Source: Himantopus leucocephalus
Taxonomy: Eukaryota > Chordata > Aves > Charadriiformes > Recurvirostridae
Direction of reading: 5' to 3'
Assembly (NCBI GenBank): GCA_003993805.1
Contig: RSEF01000031.1
Span: forward strand, 59,314,563-59,378,562
DNA: 64,000 bases
The position numbers and the translations under genes are program-made. The notes beneath the pieces were generated by a model. The model was not told the origin of the DNA. It ran no database searches and saw only the letters and a list, made by a program, of their open reading frames with translations. Within the stretch, counting starts at the first letter, position 1. Each line of letters starts with the position of its first letter. Positions 1-11,300 of the stretch are shown here, piece by piece.

Positions 1-1295
1 CCAGTGGCTACAGAGCCTTTACCAATGCCCCGTTGTAACAGACAAAACAACACTTTCCAGGCTTGCAAGGTACATAGCTATTTCTGCCTGAGAGGTTAGC
101 AGTCTTTCTCCTTTCCTGCAAACACCAACATGAATTATAACCACCTAACAAATAGATGCAACCTGTACAGCATCTCCCTTGACTTCTCAGGTACCGGTAA
201 GTCTTTGCTGGAGTTCTTGTTAAGCTCAGTGCTCTCAAATAATCATCCACCCATCCAAAGAAGATACAAATTTCTCTATGCAGTAAACATTCAATACTCA
301 TCCAACACTTTTTTTTTTCTTTTTAAATTTGAACAGAGCTGCAGCTAACTTCTTCACAGTAAAAAAAGGATACTGCTCTAGTTATACATACATTTTTCCA
401 TCCAGGCGGAAAACAATCATCCCCAAATGGCCAAAGAACTTCTAAGAAAAGTCTCTGCAAACTGCTCCCATAAATAATGTACTGGCACTATTTCGTATTT
501 GACATACACACCCTAAAAAGAGGGGGAGGGAAAGGGGCTTACAATGAAAAACAGTATGCATTTCCTTTGCCAGATTTTTACCACTCTTAAAATCTCCAGC
601 ATTTTGTACAGAAAGATCTTGGCTTTGATGTCAATCCAATGCTTTTTTGCTTGCTCCTGCAAGCACTGCAGTATGCAATACATTTTCTAGCTGGCAAAGA
701 AACAGATATACTGTCTAGAGAGTGCCTGTGAAATTCACCCTACTCAGAAGGTCACTGTGGCACGTAAATGCCTAAAAAAAAAGGCTAAATGGTGTGTAGG
801 CCTCATGCTGGCGTACTACAGAGAGTTGAAGTTGATCATATACGACTATCAAACTCATCAGCAATTTCTCCAGCAGTTTCAAAAATCCACTTCAGGAGAT
901 GTTTCCCTGTTATTCACAGTCAGAAGCACAAGCAGAAAGAAAATATTAGGCTCACATACTTGGCACCTTTGTATTTTTAAATAGAAGGTGAAAGCACCTC
1001 CAAATTTTATCTAGAGTATGCCACATGGAAGCCAAAAAAAATAAGCAGTTCCAATGCCTTTCAAGTTAAAGTAATTTAAAATAAAAATAATCCAGTTGGC
1101 ACAAAACTGTAATGCAGTTCTCACCAATACAGTACCTGTGCTCCCAAAATATGTTTCCTGCTAAGAGAGATGCAGCCTTCCCAATTCCGCAACTAGAAGC
1201 ATTTCTTACGTCACGGATCCACGCTAATTACCCCCACCTCAGCAGCAGACCACGCTGAGATCCGTGGGCAAGAAACAGTGAGGGGCAACGCTTAC
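1..1295. other. Non-coding sequence, no gene recognised
   Basis: Mostly A/T-leaning unique sequence with short poly-T and poly-A tracts. Open frames on both strands are short and overlap each other, with no recognisable domain. A splice-donor-like site (ACCG followed by GTAAGT) lies on the plus strand near 197, but no convincing upstream exon goes with it. I see no repeat family here. Confidence 0.5.
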
Positions 1296-1426
1296 CTCCC
1301 GTTTCCCCAGCAGTAACGACCTCCGGGTCATCATCCAACTCCTCCAGCAAACACCTTCAAGGCGTTTGGAAAGCAAAACACTCTCCAGCCCAGGACACCA
1401 TCCAGGATATTCATCCCAGGAGCGGC
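1296..1426 (-). other. Candidate internal exon (minus strand), unidentified
   Basis: Read on the minus strand, a pyrimidine-rich acceptor (ccctcctcctcag) precedes 131 bp that end GGGAG and are followed by the strong donor GTAAGC. One frame is open across the whole segment. A second frame gives the plausible end sequence CLLEELDDDPEVVTAGETG, but it is closed further upstream. The length is not a multiple of three. It lies about 4.4 kb left of the CpG island at 5.74-6.40 kb, so it could be a downstream exon or a 5'UTR exon of a minus-strand transcript starting there. I do not recognise the product. The pairing of splice signals is seen directly; exon status is inference. Confidence 0.2.
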
Positions 1427-4400
1427 CTGAGGAGGAGGGACGTGGTTTTCCCCCCCAGCAGTGCTGCTGGCAGCGGCACACATACTTTACCCAGACTCCT
1501 TGAACCACAGCAGCCACGCAAGTCTGTGGCTGTTTTCCTCTGCCAGAAGCCGAGGAAGAAGGTTCGCTTTCTTTTTAGGAAGAAATGCTTCTTTAACCTT
1601 GGGTAAAGGCGCCAGCGCTCACCCGTTTATGTGCGCTAACATAATTGCCTACATTATATGGGTCAAGAAGGAGCCTGATCCAGTAGGAAGTAGATGCAGG
1701 ACTGAGAGAAATGTGTTTAACAAACTACTCCAGGCTGTGCCTGTCAAGAAATGCTGGTGAGTTTGCACTGATCCGAGCAAGGCTATTGTCCCTCTATACA
1801 CAAACGCAATGCCTTAACCACCTCCAAAGGTCTTTTTCAAGAGCTCATTAGGGAAATGCAATGATCATGGAGTTGCCATGTGGGACAGAGACACACAGAA
1901 ACTACGCAAACTGGCAGTAAACAGGCTCTTTTCCTTACCAGTGCTAAATGTTGCACAAATACAAATTACATTTTCAAGAATAAGAGGTAGCAGTCAATAA
2001 AAAATGAAAATTGATCCTGGAGTGCAATCTTCAGCCAAACAATAACCAAGACTTTGCAAGCCAGCTGTGCTGTTCATCAGCTCGGGTGTGGGGGAAGAGT
2101 GTCAGGCAGTCAAGAAACAGCAATGGATGAGAGAAGGAGAGATCTGGATTTACAAAGGCAGGCACTTCTCAGAATTCTCCGCTAGCTTCATTAAAAATCA
2201 AAACAAGGCACCGGCCCGCTTCAGATGTTCACAGTCATTTGCTCCAGTATGGCAATGAAGATGCAAGAATGCACAGGCAACTCTTCTACTTGTTTTAAAG
2301 CGACTAAGCTTGAAAGATAAATGAGGAAAACTAAAATTCAAGTCTTCTGAAATGTAAGCAGAACAGAAGCTCTTTTTCCCTTGATAGAGCTTTCCTCTGC
2401 CCTGGGAATAATTATGTATTTCTGTCAAAGCAATACATCAGCCTTGCGGCTGATCCAAAGCTGTTCGATGCCAGCACGGATTTTACCGTTGATGTCTATG
2501 GGCCATGGATGAAGCCTTAAGTTTCTGAGTTAGCTATGAAGGAATCTCAGGAAAAATACAAAATGTGTTAAGTTCAGCCCTAACGCTGCACAACTGAGGA
2601 GTGTCACATTTCTACAGCATGCATGGAAAAGCAAAGTAAAATACACACATGGGATGCTACATAATCACAGTTCAAGCCATTACCACTCCAAGTCGCTCAT
2701 GATCAGATCTTTCTGGAGAGCAGTGAGCGGTGTTCTCCCTTCAAATTATTATTAAATCCTAAGATGTCAAATGGGGACCTTACGTGACAGGAAAGCAACC
2801 TTAAAGCAAAGGATGGGGTGGGGGGGAAGTGCAAGTAGTTTTTTCATCTATTTGCATTGCTTTTTGATAACTTCTGTGATTTTGGTTTGTTTTTTCTTTT
2901 TTTTTAACAATCACACTGCTTACTTTTTTAAAAGTTTGTTTCCTTTTCTTTTCATACTACTAAACTGTTAAAAAAAAGAATACAACCCATTGTGAAGGAA
3001 GAAGCAGTGAAATACACAATATATAAAGAATTAATCCACAAACTAAAGATGCTGAAGGGATCAAATATTGTTTGCTCTATTCTCCTTTCAGTAAAACAGT
3101 TGTATGCTTCTTTTCCCTAGCACTACTGATAGCAGTTGCAGTTCACGTAACCAATTCAGATGGATTTAAACTGAATTTAAGTGTCCCTTAAATTACATGC
3201 ACTTTTCTTTACGAAAGGGAAGAAATCCCACAAATGTAGAAAATTACCATCTTGGGGGGGAAATGATAATGAGAAGGACGACAGCCTCACAGTACAACCT
3301 GTTCCCACTCTCAGATTCTTCTAGGTGTCCTTGGACCATCACCAAGAACACGAGTAACGACTGTGAGAGCTCCCCATCCAGCCCTGCTGGCGACAGAGCT
3401 GCACTCGGTTTTCCCTGCGCCCATGAAATAATGAAGCCACATACACAGCAAATGACACGGTAACACCGCTCAGCAAGTGCTGGCAGGTCACCACCTAGAG
3501 GTGCTCAAAGCCAGCTCTTCAGACATCTGGAGGAGGCAGCTTACCTCTGAGAGCTAATGCACAAAACTGCTGGGTACTCAAAGGTAAGATGGTGGTGGTC
3601 TCCCACAGAAAAAAAGCTACTCTGAAGAAATACTTGCCTTTTGGTTTAAACCTCTGAATATTGAACAAAGCAAGCTCAACATGGAGGGGCTACTGGGAAA
3701 CAATTAAGGTGTTAAATTCATTAAGGTGTTATTAATGGCTCATCACAGCAATGTGAAAGCCAGCCCTACGTAAGGCCTACCTAAGCTTCGCCCAGAGGAA
3801 AACACTTTCTTCAACACCCCCTCTTCGATTCCCAACATGGTTTCACTGTGTGACACTTACTACAAGACCATGTTAAAGACAGATTTTTATTTTCTCCCAT
3901 TTCTTAGCTGAGAAGGAATTATATTTTAGTTACAGTCTGCCAAAGTTACTGGTGAAAACCACGCAGCCGTAAGTATCTTTGCAAACAGTGATAAGATTGT
4001 CTGTTACTCACACATTAAGTTCACATATTAAAGCTGGGTACACAGTCTAGCCTTACTTTAATTTTGCATTTCCCATGTGTTTTGCCTCAAAAGCTGTTTA
4101 ACCTTTCCACCCTCAGTATTTGCTTTGAAGAGGGGAGGAAAAGAAAGCAGACACCAGTCAGTATTTTTCTTTCTTCAGCCAGCACCATTACTGGTAACTT
4201 CTCAGAACAAGGTTTATAGCAGCCAAGGGTCTAACTAGTGCAACCTGTAATAGGGACTGATAAGGACAACACCATACTGAGCATGAAACAGTGTTTACCA
4301 GTATTCCTAAACAACATTACCTTAGTTATTTGCAGCCAAAAAGCCAGAACAAAAACAGTTTGCATACAAGTGCACAGGATGAGACAGTGTCAATCTTTTC

Positions 4401-5496
4401 TGGAGAAAGACAGCATTTGATTTTGCATAGTTAATATTTAATAAAAAGAACAATAAAACACAGGCTTATCAAGTTGCTTTGTAAGTCCAAGCCCATATCA
4501 GTTAAGGAGAAACATACGACACGCCTACAGCCAGTATTAGTGAGCTGCAGGACAGAACTTCTGTGCACACAGAGTACTGCTTCAGTCCACTGCTGAAATC
4601 GCCAGAACGTATTATTTTAGTACTACCGTATATATACCCCATCCTCGCACAAGAGTAACAGGCTGCATGGCAGGCAGTCCTGGCTGCCAAATTGAAACAT
4701 GACTCTCAGACCTGAGAGTGACTCATTTTAGACCAAATGGTACAACACACCAAACCTGACTTAGCATGCAAGAGACTTTCTTTGAAAAGACAGAGTTGCA
4801 ACAGTTTTTAGTAGTAAAAGGCTGCAGCCACCCTAATTCCCCAACATGTTGGGAACACAGATTGCCTACAGAAGCTCCCACAAGCTATTTTGTCTTGAAT
4901 CTTCAAAAAAATTGCAGCAAAGAAGAAAAAAAGAAAAAGGCGTGGGCTTCGAATTTATTCACAGACAACTGAAATCAGAAAGGTGTGAGCTTGTTTTACA
5001 GAGAAATCCACAAGAAAAAAAAAAACTTTAGGCATTCCAACATTTTTCTGATAAAGGGCTCTACAGAAAACTTTTTACACGTGTCCATAGGAAGACGCTT
5101 TTTGGAGGGCTTCCCATTACAGAGCCAGTTAAAAAGAACATGCAGAAAGGAGCGAGAGGAAAAAACTTGGTCCCTCTGGTTCCACCTCTCCCTGCTCACT
5201 TCAGTTTGCTAACGGCTTTTGTCCTAAAGCTCCCCTCCTGCTCCCCACCCTCCCGGTCTTTCTCTAATACTCTGTACCCTCGTGCTTGTCATTCATCCTC
5301 TCCCTGTCCTTTACCTTTGTAAACACCGCGGATACAGGGACACGGCTCCCATCTGACTTTAGCAGGCTCTTCGTCCGAAGGACTGAGAAAATCAGGAGAG
5401 AGAGGTGGCAACCATTTTTTTTTTTAGCTATAACTTTTTCCACTGCCTTAATTTGGTATAAATAAATCCAAAGAGACTCCACGGAAAGAAAAAAAA
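1427..5496. other. Non-coding sequence left of the CpG island
   Basis: Unique sequence with A- and T-rich patches. Short open frames occur on both strands without a recognisable product. Weak donor-like sites face both ways near 3540-3590. An imperfect 18-bp tandem duplication lies at 3703-3735. No transposable element could be identified by eye. Confidence 0.5.
3703..3735. repeat. Short tandem duplication
   Basis: Two copies of attaaggtgtta separated by attc lie about 18 bp apart. This is a small local duplication typical of replication slippage. Confidence 0.6.
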
Positions 5497-5596
5497 NNNN
5501 NNNNNNNNNNNNNNNNNNNNNNNNNNNNNNNNNNNNNNNNNNNNNNNNNNNNNNNNNNNNNNNNNNNNNNNNNNNNNNNNNNNNNNNNNNNNNNNN
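5497..5596. other. Assembly gap (100 N)
   Basis: Exactly 100 N, the conventional placeholder for a gap of unknown size. An A-run precedes it and an A/G-rich tract (about 5597-5636) follows it, so the assembly broke in a purine-rich low-complexity stretch. It lies only about 150 bp left of the CpG island, so promoter-proximal sequence may be missing. Confidence 0.97.
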
Positions 5597-5636
5597 AAAA
5601 AAAAAAAAGAAGAAAAAGAAAAAAGAAGAGAAAAAA
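5597..5636 (+). repeat. A-rich / purine low-complexity tract
   Basis: A run of A followed by gaagaaaaagaaaaaagaag-type purine sequence abutting the gap. The left edge of the gap is also A-rich, so one long purine tract probably spans it. Confidence 0.8.
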
Positions 5637-5918
5637 TCAGGACGGTAAGTGAACAATGGCAGTACTGTTAGTGTCCCTTAATCAAACAAGTGTCCATTAC
5701 TTATTCCGGGACAGGCTCAGAGATGTTAGTCCCGCAGACACAGCAGCCTGACCCGGCGCCAACAGCCCATTAAAGCCCATTCCGAACGAGTCCTTGGCCG
5801 GACCCTGCGCACCTCCTCCGTACCCTACTGCACACCCGCAGAAGTCAGCACCAGTTCCAGAAACACTACAGAAAACACCCAAAAAGAGGAGGAAAAAAAG
5901 GCGCCATGGACGGGGAGC

Positions 5919-5919
5919 N
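5919..5919. other. Single ambiguous base in the CpG island
   Basis: One N precedes a tandem GGCTGCGCGG repeat in the GC-rich core. Any frame through it is unreliable here. Confidence 0.95.
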
Positions 5920-5920
5920 G

Positions 5921-5940
5921 GGCTGCGCGGGGCTGCGCGG
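5921..5940. repeat. 10-bp tandem repeat in the CpG island
   Basis: GGCTGCGCGG is present twice head to tail, directly after the ambiguous base. The N may reflect a polymorphic or collapsed copy number. Confidence 0.8.
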
Positions 5941-5980
5941 CTGGAGGGAGCGCGGCGCCGCCGCCGCCGGCGCGCACGGA

Positions 5981-5995
5981 GGGAGGGAGGGAGGG
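5981..5995 (+). promoter_or_regulatory. G-quadruplex motif in promoter
   Basis: Four perfect GGG runs are separated by single A residues, with more G-runs downstream to about 6030. Single-nucleotide loops are the most stable class of intramolecular quadruplex. The position in the core of the CpG island is typical of promoter quadruplexes. The motif is seen directly; formation in the cell is inference. Confidence 0.75.
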
Positions 5996-6400
5996 ACCGG
6001 AGGGACGGGGAGGGACGGAGAGGGAGGACCGGGCTCCCTCCCGCCCCCGCTCCGCCCGCCTCCCCCGGGCGGGGGCCCAGGTGCGCCCCGCGCCGCTCCG
6101 CCCCGCTGCCGCCCCGGCGGGGAGCGCCGGCATCCCTGGCTGCCCCGGCTCTCCCGCCGGCTGCCGGGCGGGCGGCTCGCCCGCTGCTCACGGCAGAGCT
6201 TTGGCCGGTCGCGAAGGATACCTAGAATAAGGGCGGCGGGGTTTTGGGGCGCAGGGTGCTTGGGGGCACAGGGTACGCGGATGTTTCTGGAGCGACCGAA
6301 TTTCTCCTGCTGCAAAACGTGTTCGGACCTCCTGCCCGTGTCGGCAAGAACCGCCCGGGAGCCCCGGTTGCAAGAAGAATCGATCTGTGGGTTCACCAAA

Positions 6401-6676
6401 CCCTTATAGTTGGAAAGGGGCAGGATGCTTTTCCAGACTTAGCAGAGTTATTTCATTATACAAAGACAGGTTCAGATTACTTCTTCTTCCCCCCCGTCAG
6501 TTTTTGCTGTGAAATAGTCTGATTTAGTTGGATTGTAGTAGCATCTAGAGGCCACTTTTGCATGTGCATGCATCAAGCGAAAATACCGTGTATGCTGCAC
6601 AGCGCTTAGTGTTCAGTGGCTGAAATGGCTAGGCGTTTCTAAGCCCTGTAGAGAGATTTCTAGAGAGATTACTTAC
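6401..6676. other. Flank of the CpG island, nothing identified
   Basis: Composition returns to A/T-leaning sequence. A short direct repeat of tagagagatt lies near 6650-6670. No gene or repeat is recognised. Confidence 0.4.
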
Positions 6677-6932
6677 AGCTATCCAAGCCAGCAACACCTC
6701 CAGCAGTATAAAAGCCCATAATGAAAGACCAAACCCATTTAAAATACTCCTTGTTTTTCCCAAGGAACCAGAAAGCAGCAGGGATAGTTCTCCTCAAGTC
6801 AAATCTTTGCTTATGTACCATCAACACAGTGATGACACTGGCTTCCATAGCTACTGACAATACCTGCTGTACCCCAGGTATTGTTATTAGAAAGGCTTTC
6901 AGCACCACTGTGAGCAGATCTCTTGCTGCCAT
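6677..6932 (-). other. Candidate 5' coding exon (minus strand), unidentified
   Basis: On the minus strand an ATG in strong Kozak context (agccATGGC) opens 85 codons. They run without a stop into AGCT followed by the near-consensus donor GTAAGTAAT, with the first in-frame stop just past the donor. The start reads MAARDLLTVVLKAFLITIPG and is hydrophobic enough to be a signal-anchor or first membrane segment. Later residues include a basic stretch and an aromatic-rich stretch. I do not recognise the family. It would be transcribed toward the CpG island, so that island would not be its promoter. The plus strand is also open for 73 codons here, which weakens the coding case. Confidence 0.2.
6898..6914 (+). 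promoter_or_regulatory. RE1/NRSF-like site
   Basis: TTCAGCACCACTGTGAG agrees with the 17-position RE1 core at all but two places (positions 12 and 14 of the usual TTYAGMRCCNNRGMSAG consensus). It lies about 500 bp from the CpG island. A by-eye match of this quality occurs by chance in vertebrate DNA, so binding is only a possibility. Confidence 0.2.
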
Positions 6933-9900
6933 GGCTTGTTAGGAACTCTTTCTCATAAGGAAGCAGTCAAATGCTTTTTTTCTGTGTATCAGAAATGGTT
7001 ATGTATGTATATGTATTTCAAGAAAACATGTTTTGTCCCCACAGAACAGTGGACCTTGTTTTTGTACGCAGCACTGTGATTTAGCACAGAGACTAGGCTT
7101 CAAAGTGCTGAAAAGTCGTGTTAAGTATTCAGCAGGCCATTAACTTTGAAAAATGCTTGATTTCATCATCTACCTGTTTTCAAAGCAAGCTACCAAGTGT
7201 TTGCAAGGGTTCACCAAGAAGTACATTCTGTTACAAGCTCTATCTAATACCTGTGCTAGCGTCCATACACTAAGTACTGTGACAAGTCTTCATAGTTTCC
7301 CATCTATACACAGGCTGCATGCAGGTTGGGCAACAACTGCAGGCTTGAAATGGTGCGCTCAAACTGCAAGTGTCCTCCCCTGGTGGTAGAAATGGGATGA
7401 CTTGCATGACCCACTGGTTTAAAAGCAGGTCTTCAGAACGCAAAAATGATTCCTCCAGTGCTATGGCTATAATTTTTGTTAATGTCGCTTCATTATAAAC
7501 TGGATTTTACTCAGTTTTTGGGGCAGGAACTGCCTGCACATGTCTACAATTCCTGTCCTGTGCTCAGCCAGTTGCCCAGATACCACTGTAACAACCAAGA
7601 TTAACTTAAAAATAATCAAAGCTTCAAGCAAAGGATGAGCTGATAGGACTTACATCTCTGTGGTGAGACCTACAGCCCAAGCATGCAGGAGCGTGCTTCA
7701 GTGGGACGGTGCAGGTATGAAGACACTTGGTGGGAAGAGCTACTGCATCTGTGAATTGGGAATTACCACTGCCTAGCATCCATAAAAACATCTCACCTAG
7801 TATCGTTATTCAGATTTGCTGGTTAGGACCTTGTCAGTAGTGACTCTAGCTCCTGGTGCTTGAAGGAAAATAGCAGTCCTGTGCTCATGGGGAAAGGCTG
7901 ATCTGTACATGAGATGGAATTATATGAAGGCAAAATGATGACACACACTAAAAAAAGGAGTATTTTGGAGTCCACCTTCAGTGAAGTGATGTAGTTAAAG
8001 CAGAAATGCTCAGCTGCTTATGTTTCTGTTAGTGACTTCAGACATGCTCATTCAGCCCTGAAACAGTGACTCATCATTTATTCAAGGCTAATAAAATTAA
8101 TCTGAGTCCTCCACTCTTGCTCTAACTAGAAAATACAGGGAATCTTCAGTAAATCTTAGAAACAAGCAAATATTGAACGTCCATGGGAGACCACGTGGTC
8201 TAACAAAGTTTAATGAATGTAACTTCTATGAGACTTGGCTGTGCTGCTCCACAGTCTGAAATGTGTTTGTGTAATCACACACAGATGTACGGAATCGCAT
8301 TAGATAGGGAAGCAGTTTTCACATCCTTCAGTCTGGAAAAACGTCTGTTTCCAGAACAAACCTCGTAAGTTCCATGTGCTCAATTTTGTGAATCAATTCA
8401 AATTATAAGTACGCTTAACATGTACACACATTGATATATTTATATTTATTTCTCAACATTCATACAGTTTCAACTGAGTGCCTGCAAGATTAGTCATACA
8501 GACCCAGAAAAGTTAGACATCTAATTCCTCTTCAGTCTGGGGCTGGAAAGTACCTCTGGTGTTTTTAATTAAAAAATAAAAAATCAGGGAATTTACAGTT
8601 AAGACGTCTCTTCACTCTGTCACTTCTCTATGCAGCATACTGTGGTGTTCTTTCAACAATGGATAATCTTATTTCAGACTGGAAATGTGCTGAATCTTTC
8701 ACTGCAGTGGATGCTTTGAAGGAAGTGTTAGATGAGACCACAATTAATAGCATCTTGGGGGAGGGGGGGCGGGAATGGCAAGTTTCAGCATTATCTGAGA
8801 TGGGAATAATTAGGAAACTTGAAAAATATTTTCATTGTACACTTTCTATTGATCAGCTTTTAAGTATATTCCAATTTCCTAAAACACCACCATCAGTAGT
8901 GCATTGCTAAAGCACATCTTATGTTAAGAAGAACTGCTTCAGCAATGAATGCAGAATAAAGTGCTCTCTGGAGTTCGACTTTTTGCTCATTTGTTATATA
9001 CGGACTATCCGAAGCCCGGTGCTCACGCTTAGGGGATCTGTTCAGAACAGGATGCAGAGGAATCTGAGCAAATAACAACATTACCTACTGTTGGAAAACA
9101 CACTGTTCTCAGGAGCAACTTCAGACACACCAGAAGTCCCACAGAAAGACAGCACCCCTGACCGTAAAGCCACGACATCTTTGTTCCCTTGCAGTGCTTC
9201 TGCCCTTGTTTGGTCTCCTCTGGCCTCCTGCTATGTATTTACAGCAGCGGCGCACAACGTCCTATGAACCATGAACTCCTTTGAAACCTGGAAAGCTCTC
9301 AAGGCAGAAAGCACCTTTTTCCATGCAGAATCTCCCTCTCCCTGGCTCAGCCTCACACTGCTCAGACCTGAGCTCATCCTAACCCTTCCACGGCGTAGCT
9401 GGATGCTGAAAAGCTGACATGACCGTACTGCTCCTGTAAGCCAAGCTTTGACTTCTCATGGATTTCTGCCCATGTTCAGCCCCGAACAGCAGGACTGCAA
9501 GGCCATGATTGAAGGAGAAGTGGGTGATCATGAGTGCCTGAGCATATTGAGGGTTAGGGATGTACTCACAAAAGCAGAGGAGGCGGTGGTTCCTCATAGT
9601 CTCTGTGGCAAGATCTGGGTCAGATCAGGCTGTTTAGAGCAGCCTAATGCCAGAAATGAGAGCAGCACCTGTCCAAGTGACCAGTGCGTCAGCTCTTTGT
9701 CAAAGGGGCTTTGGGTTTGTCCTGGTGCTCGCACCATCCATGTTGGCCTCAGATGGTTGCACCAGCGTTTGTAAGAAGCTTCAGGGAAGTTATTGTCAGA
9801 GGTGCAAAGGAGCTCAATGCATTACTGACAGATCCAGTAATAACTCATACAGGACCATGAGCCTCGGCTTTACTGTTAATAATCTTACAACCCATGTGGT

Positions 9901-11239
9901 ATCAGATGCTGGAGCACAAAAGAGTCGGTGGCTGCATGAGGCATACGGTGCTTGTTTGGGGTGGGCATGGGGGCAGGAGCCTGCCTTTTAAGAGGAGGGG
10001 GCTGGAAAACTGACTGTCGTGGCTTTGCCACCATGCAGGAGCTATGAGTTTTGGGGTAAGGACAGAAACAGGGATGGGCTGCAGGTTCCACACAGGGAAA
10101 GTGGTGGGGGGAAGCTGGGGACATGTGTCTCCCATGGGAGGGCAGCAGCGCTGAACAGCAAGCACAACGGCAGCTGGTGGGTGCACTGCTTTAGCACACC
10201 TCTCCAGCACCCTGGCTCTAGCTGTGAGGTCTAGCAAATGTAAAATCCTGCTCCAACAGAGATCGTTAACTTACAGACAGCATCAAAAAATACATCATTT
10301 TTCCTGTCTGTGCCTTTTCACCTGGAACTGAATGATATTTTTCCTCCAATAAATTGAATGTCAAACTCCTTTACAGGATTAAAAAAAAAAATTGCTCTGA
10401 AGAAGTCTGATGGATGCCTTTGTACTGTATATAACTTTGCACGTCTGTTTGGTCCTTTTAGATGTCAGATATCTGAAGAGTTGCTGGAGCTACCAACTGA
10501 AAAAAATTAGATAATGGCAGATGAAAAACTCAGTCCTACATTAGAATTGCATTTCATTCAAGCTAGAGTATTTATCATTAGTGTCTAAGTGTTGTTATTT
10601 TCACTAAAATATAATTTGCCCCTTCTTTCTCTTCCACAGCTTCAGCACCATGAATCACTAACACTTTTCCAAGAGGTGCTGTGCCCACAGTGGGATGGGG
10701 AACACGCATGTCCCCAAAGGAGAAATGGTGTGGGACTGAAGCTTTAACTGAACAAAACTGACAAAAAGCCCCTGCAAAAACACAGGATAGGACCTGTAAT
10801 ATTAGCTGAAAGGTAAAGAATTTGGATATATTTAGTTAATGAAAGCTCTTGCTTGAAGGTAAGATTGGGTCATTTATGACTGCACAATAACAGCTCCAAT
10901 GCAGAACATATGAATGCCAGATGGCTGGAACTGTTCCATTAATGAACTGATGCTTTCATTGTTCTGAATTTGATTTTGTAGCTTTTTTCTTATAATGATT
11001 TGATTGCACCATTAAAAACCTTCAATAACCTCCCGATAAATTATTCAGTCCTCAGAATGCAAAAGAGGACATGCCTCTCAGCCTCCACTTTCCACTGGCC
11101 TTAAATGGGACCTGCAGGTGTGCAACACCTCTGGCAGTCAGGCTGATGAATACATTTCATGCTGTTTTCTTAGTGCTGCCATTTAAATAATGTATGCTGG
11201 ACGCATGCGCAATATATTCTTCTAAGGCACAGGAAAATT
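6933..11239. other. Non-coding sequence, no gene recognised
   Basis: Unique sequence. An 83-codon ATG open frame lies at 8659-8910 on the plus strand without splice context or known domain. A second G-run cluster lies at 8757-8773. A somewhat GC-richer patch at 9.4-10.2 kb contains overlapping open frames on both strands that look like composition effects. Confidence 0.5.
8757..8773 (+). other. G-quadruplex-capable G-run cluster
   Basis: Runs of 5, 7 and 3 G are separated by single A and C bases. The seven-G run can be split to give four tracts. It lies inside unique non-coding sequence, away from the CpG island. Confidence 0.5.
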
Positions 11240-11300
11240 CGATCCAGGTGACACTCCATTGGAGTCAATGGGGTTATCCAGTGACGAATATGCAGGGCAA
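11240..11300. repeat. Ancient amniote repeat relic
   Basis: The segment contains ctccattggagtcaatgggg followed by ttatccagtgacgaat. This closely matches a well-known old interspersed sequence of reptile and bird genomes, built around near-palindromic 'CCATTGAAGTCAATGG' followed by 'GTTACACCAGTGATGAAT'. I recognise the phrase but cannot name the family with certainty. Confidence 0.55.

Larger units (their letters stand above)
5740..6400. promoter_or_regulatory. CpG island, probable promoter
   Basis: A sharply bounded block of very high G+C with dense CpG (runs such as gcgcggcgccgccgccgccgg) stands in an otherwise CpG-poor window. It has the size and composition of a vertebrate CpG-island promoter. 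It has no obvious TATA box. The core is strand-asymmetric: the plus strand carries purine runs (GGGA repeats at 5981-5995) followed by C-rich sequence. An ATG in a strong Kozak context (gccATGG) lies at 5906 on the plus strand, and its frame stays open to 6409. That frame crosses an N at 5919 and encodes low-complexity Gly/Arg/Pro sequence, so it is not convincing as protein. Transcription direction cannot be decided. A plus-strand donor-like CAG/GTGCGC occurs near 6078. Any gene served is unidentified. Confidence 0.85.

Noticed and set aside
2340..2519. Plus-strand open frame ending ADPKLFDASTDFTVDVYGPW...
   Set aside because: Protein-like wording, but no ATG, no clear acceptor and no known domain. 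A chance frame cannot be excluded.
3533..3583. 51-bp plus-strand exon candidate (acceptor ctcttcag, donor CAAAG/GTAAGA)
   Set aside because: The acceptor is weak, the segment is short, and a donor-like site also faces the other way in the same place.
5640..5652. Plus-strand donor-like GACG/GTAAGTG left of the CpG island
   Set aside because: It lies upstream of the island for a plus-strand transcript and directly beside the gap, so no exon can be assigned.
5906..6409. Kozak-context ATG frame through the CpG island
   Set aside because: The translation is low-complexity Gly/Arg/Pro typical of reading GC-rich DNA in any frame, and all frames there are open. An N lies inside it.
8659..8910. 83-codon ATG frame considered as a transposase fragment
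   Set aside because: No catalytic or DNA-binding motif could be seen, and the poly-G run distorts the reading in its middle.
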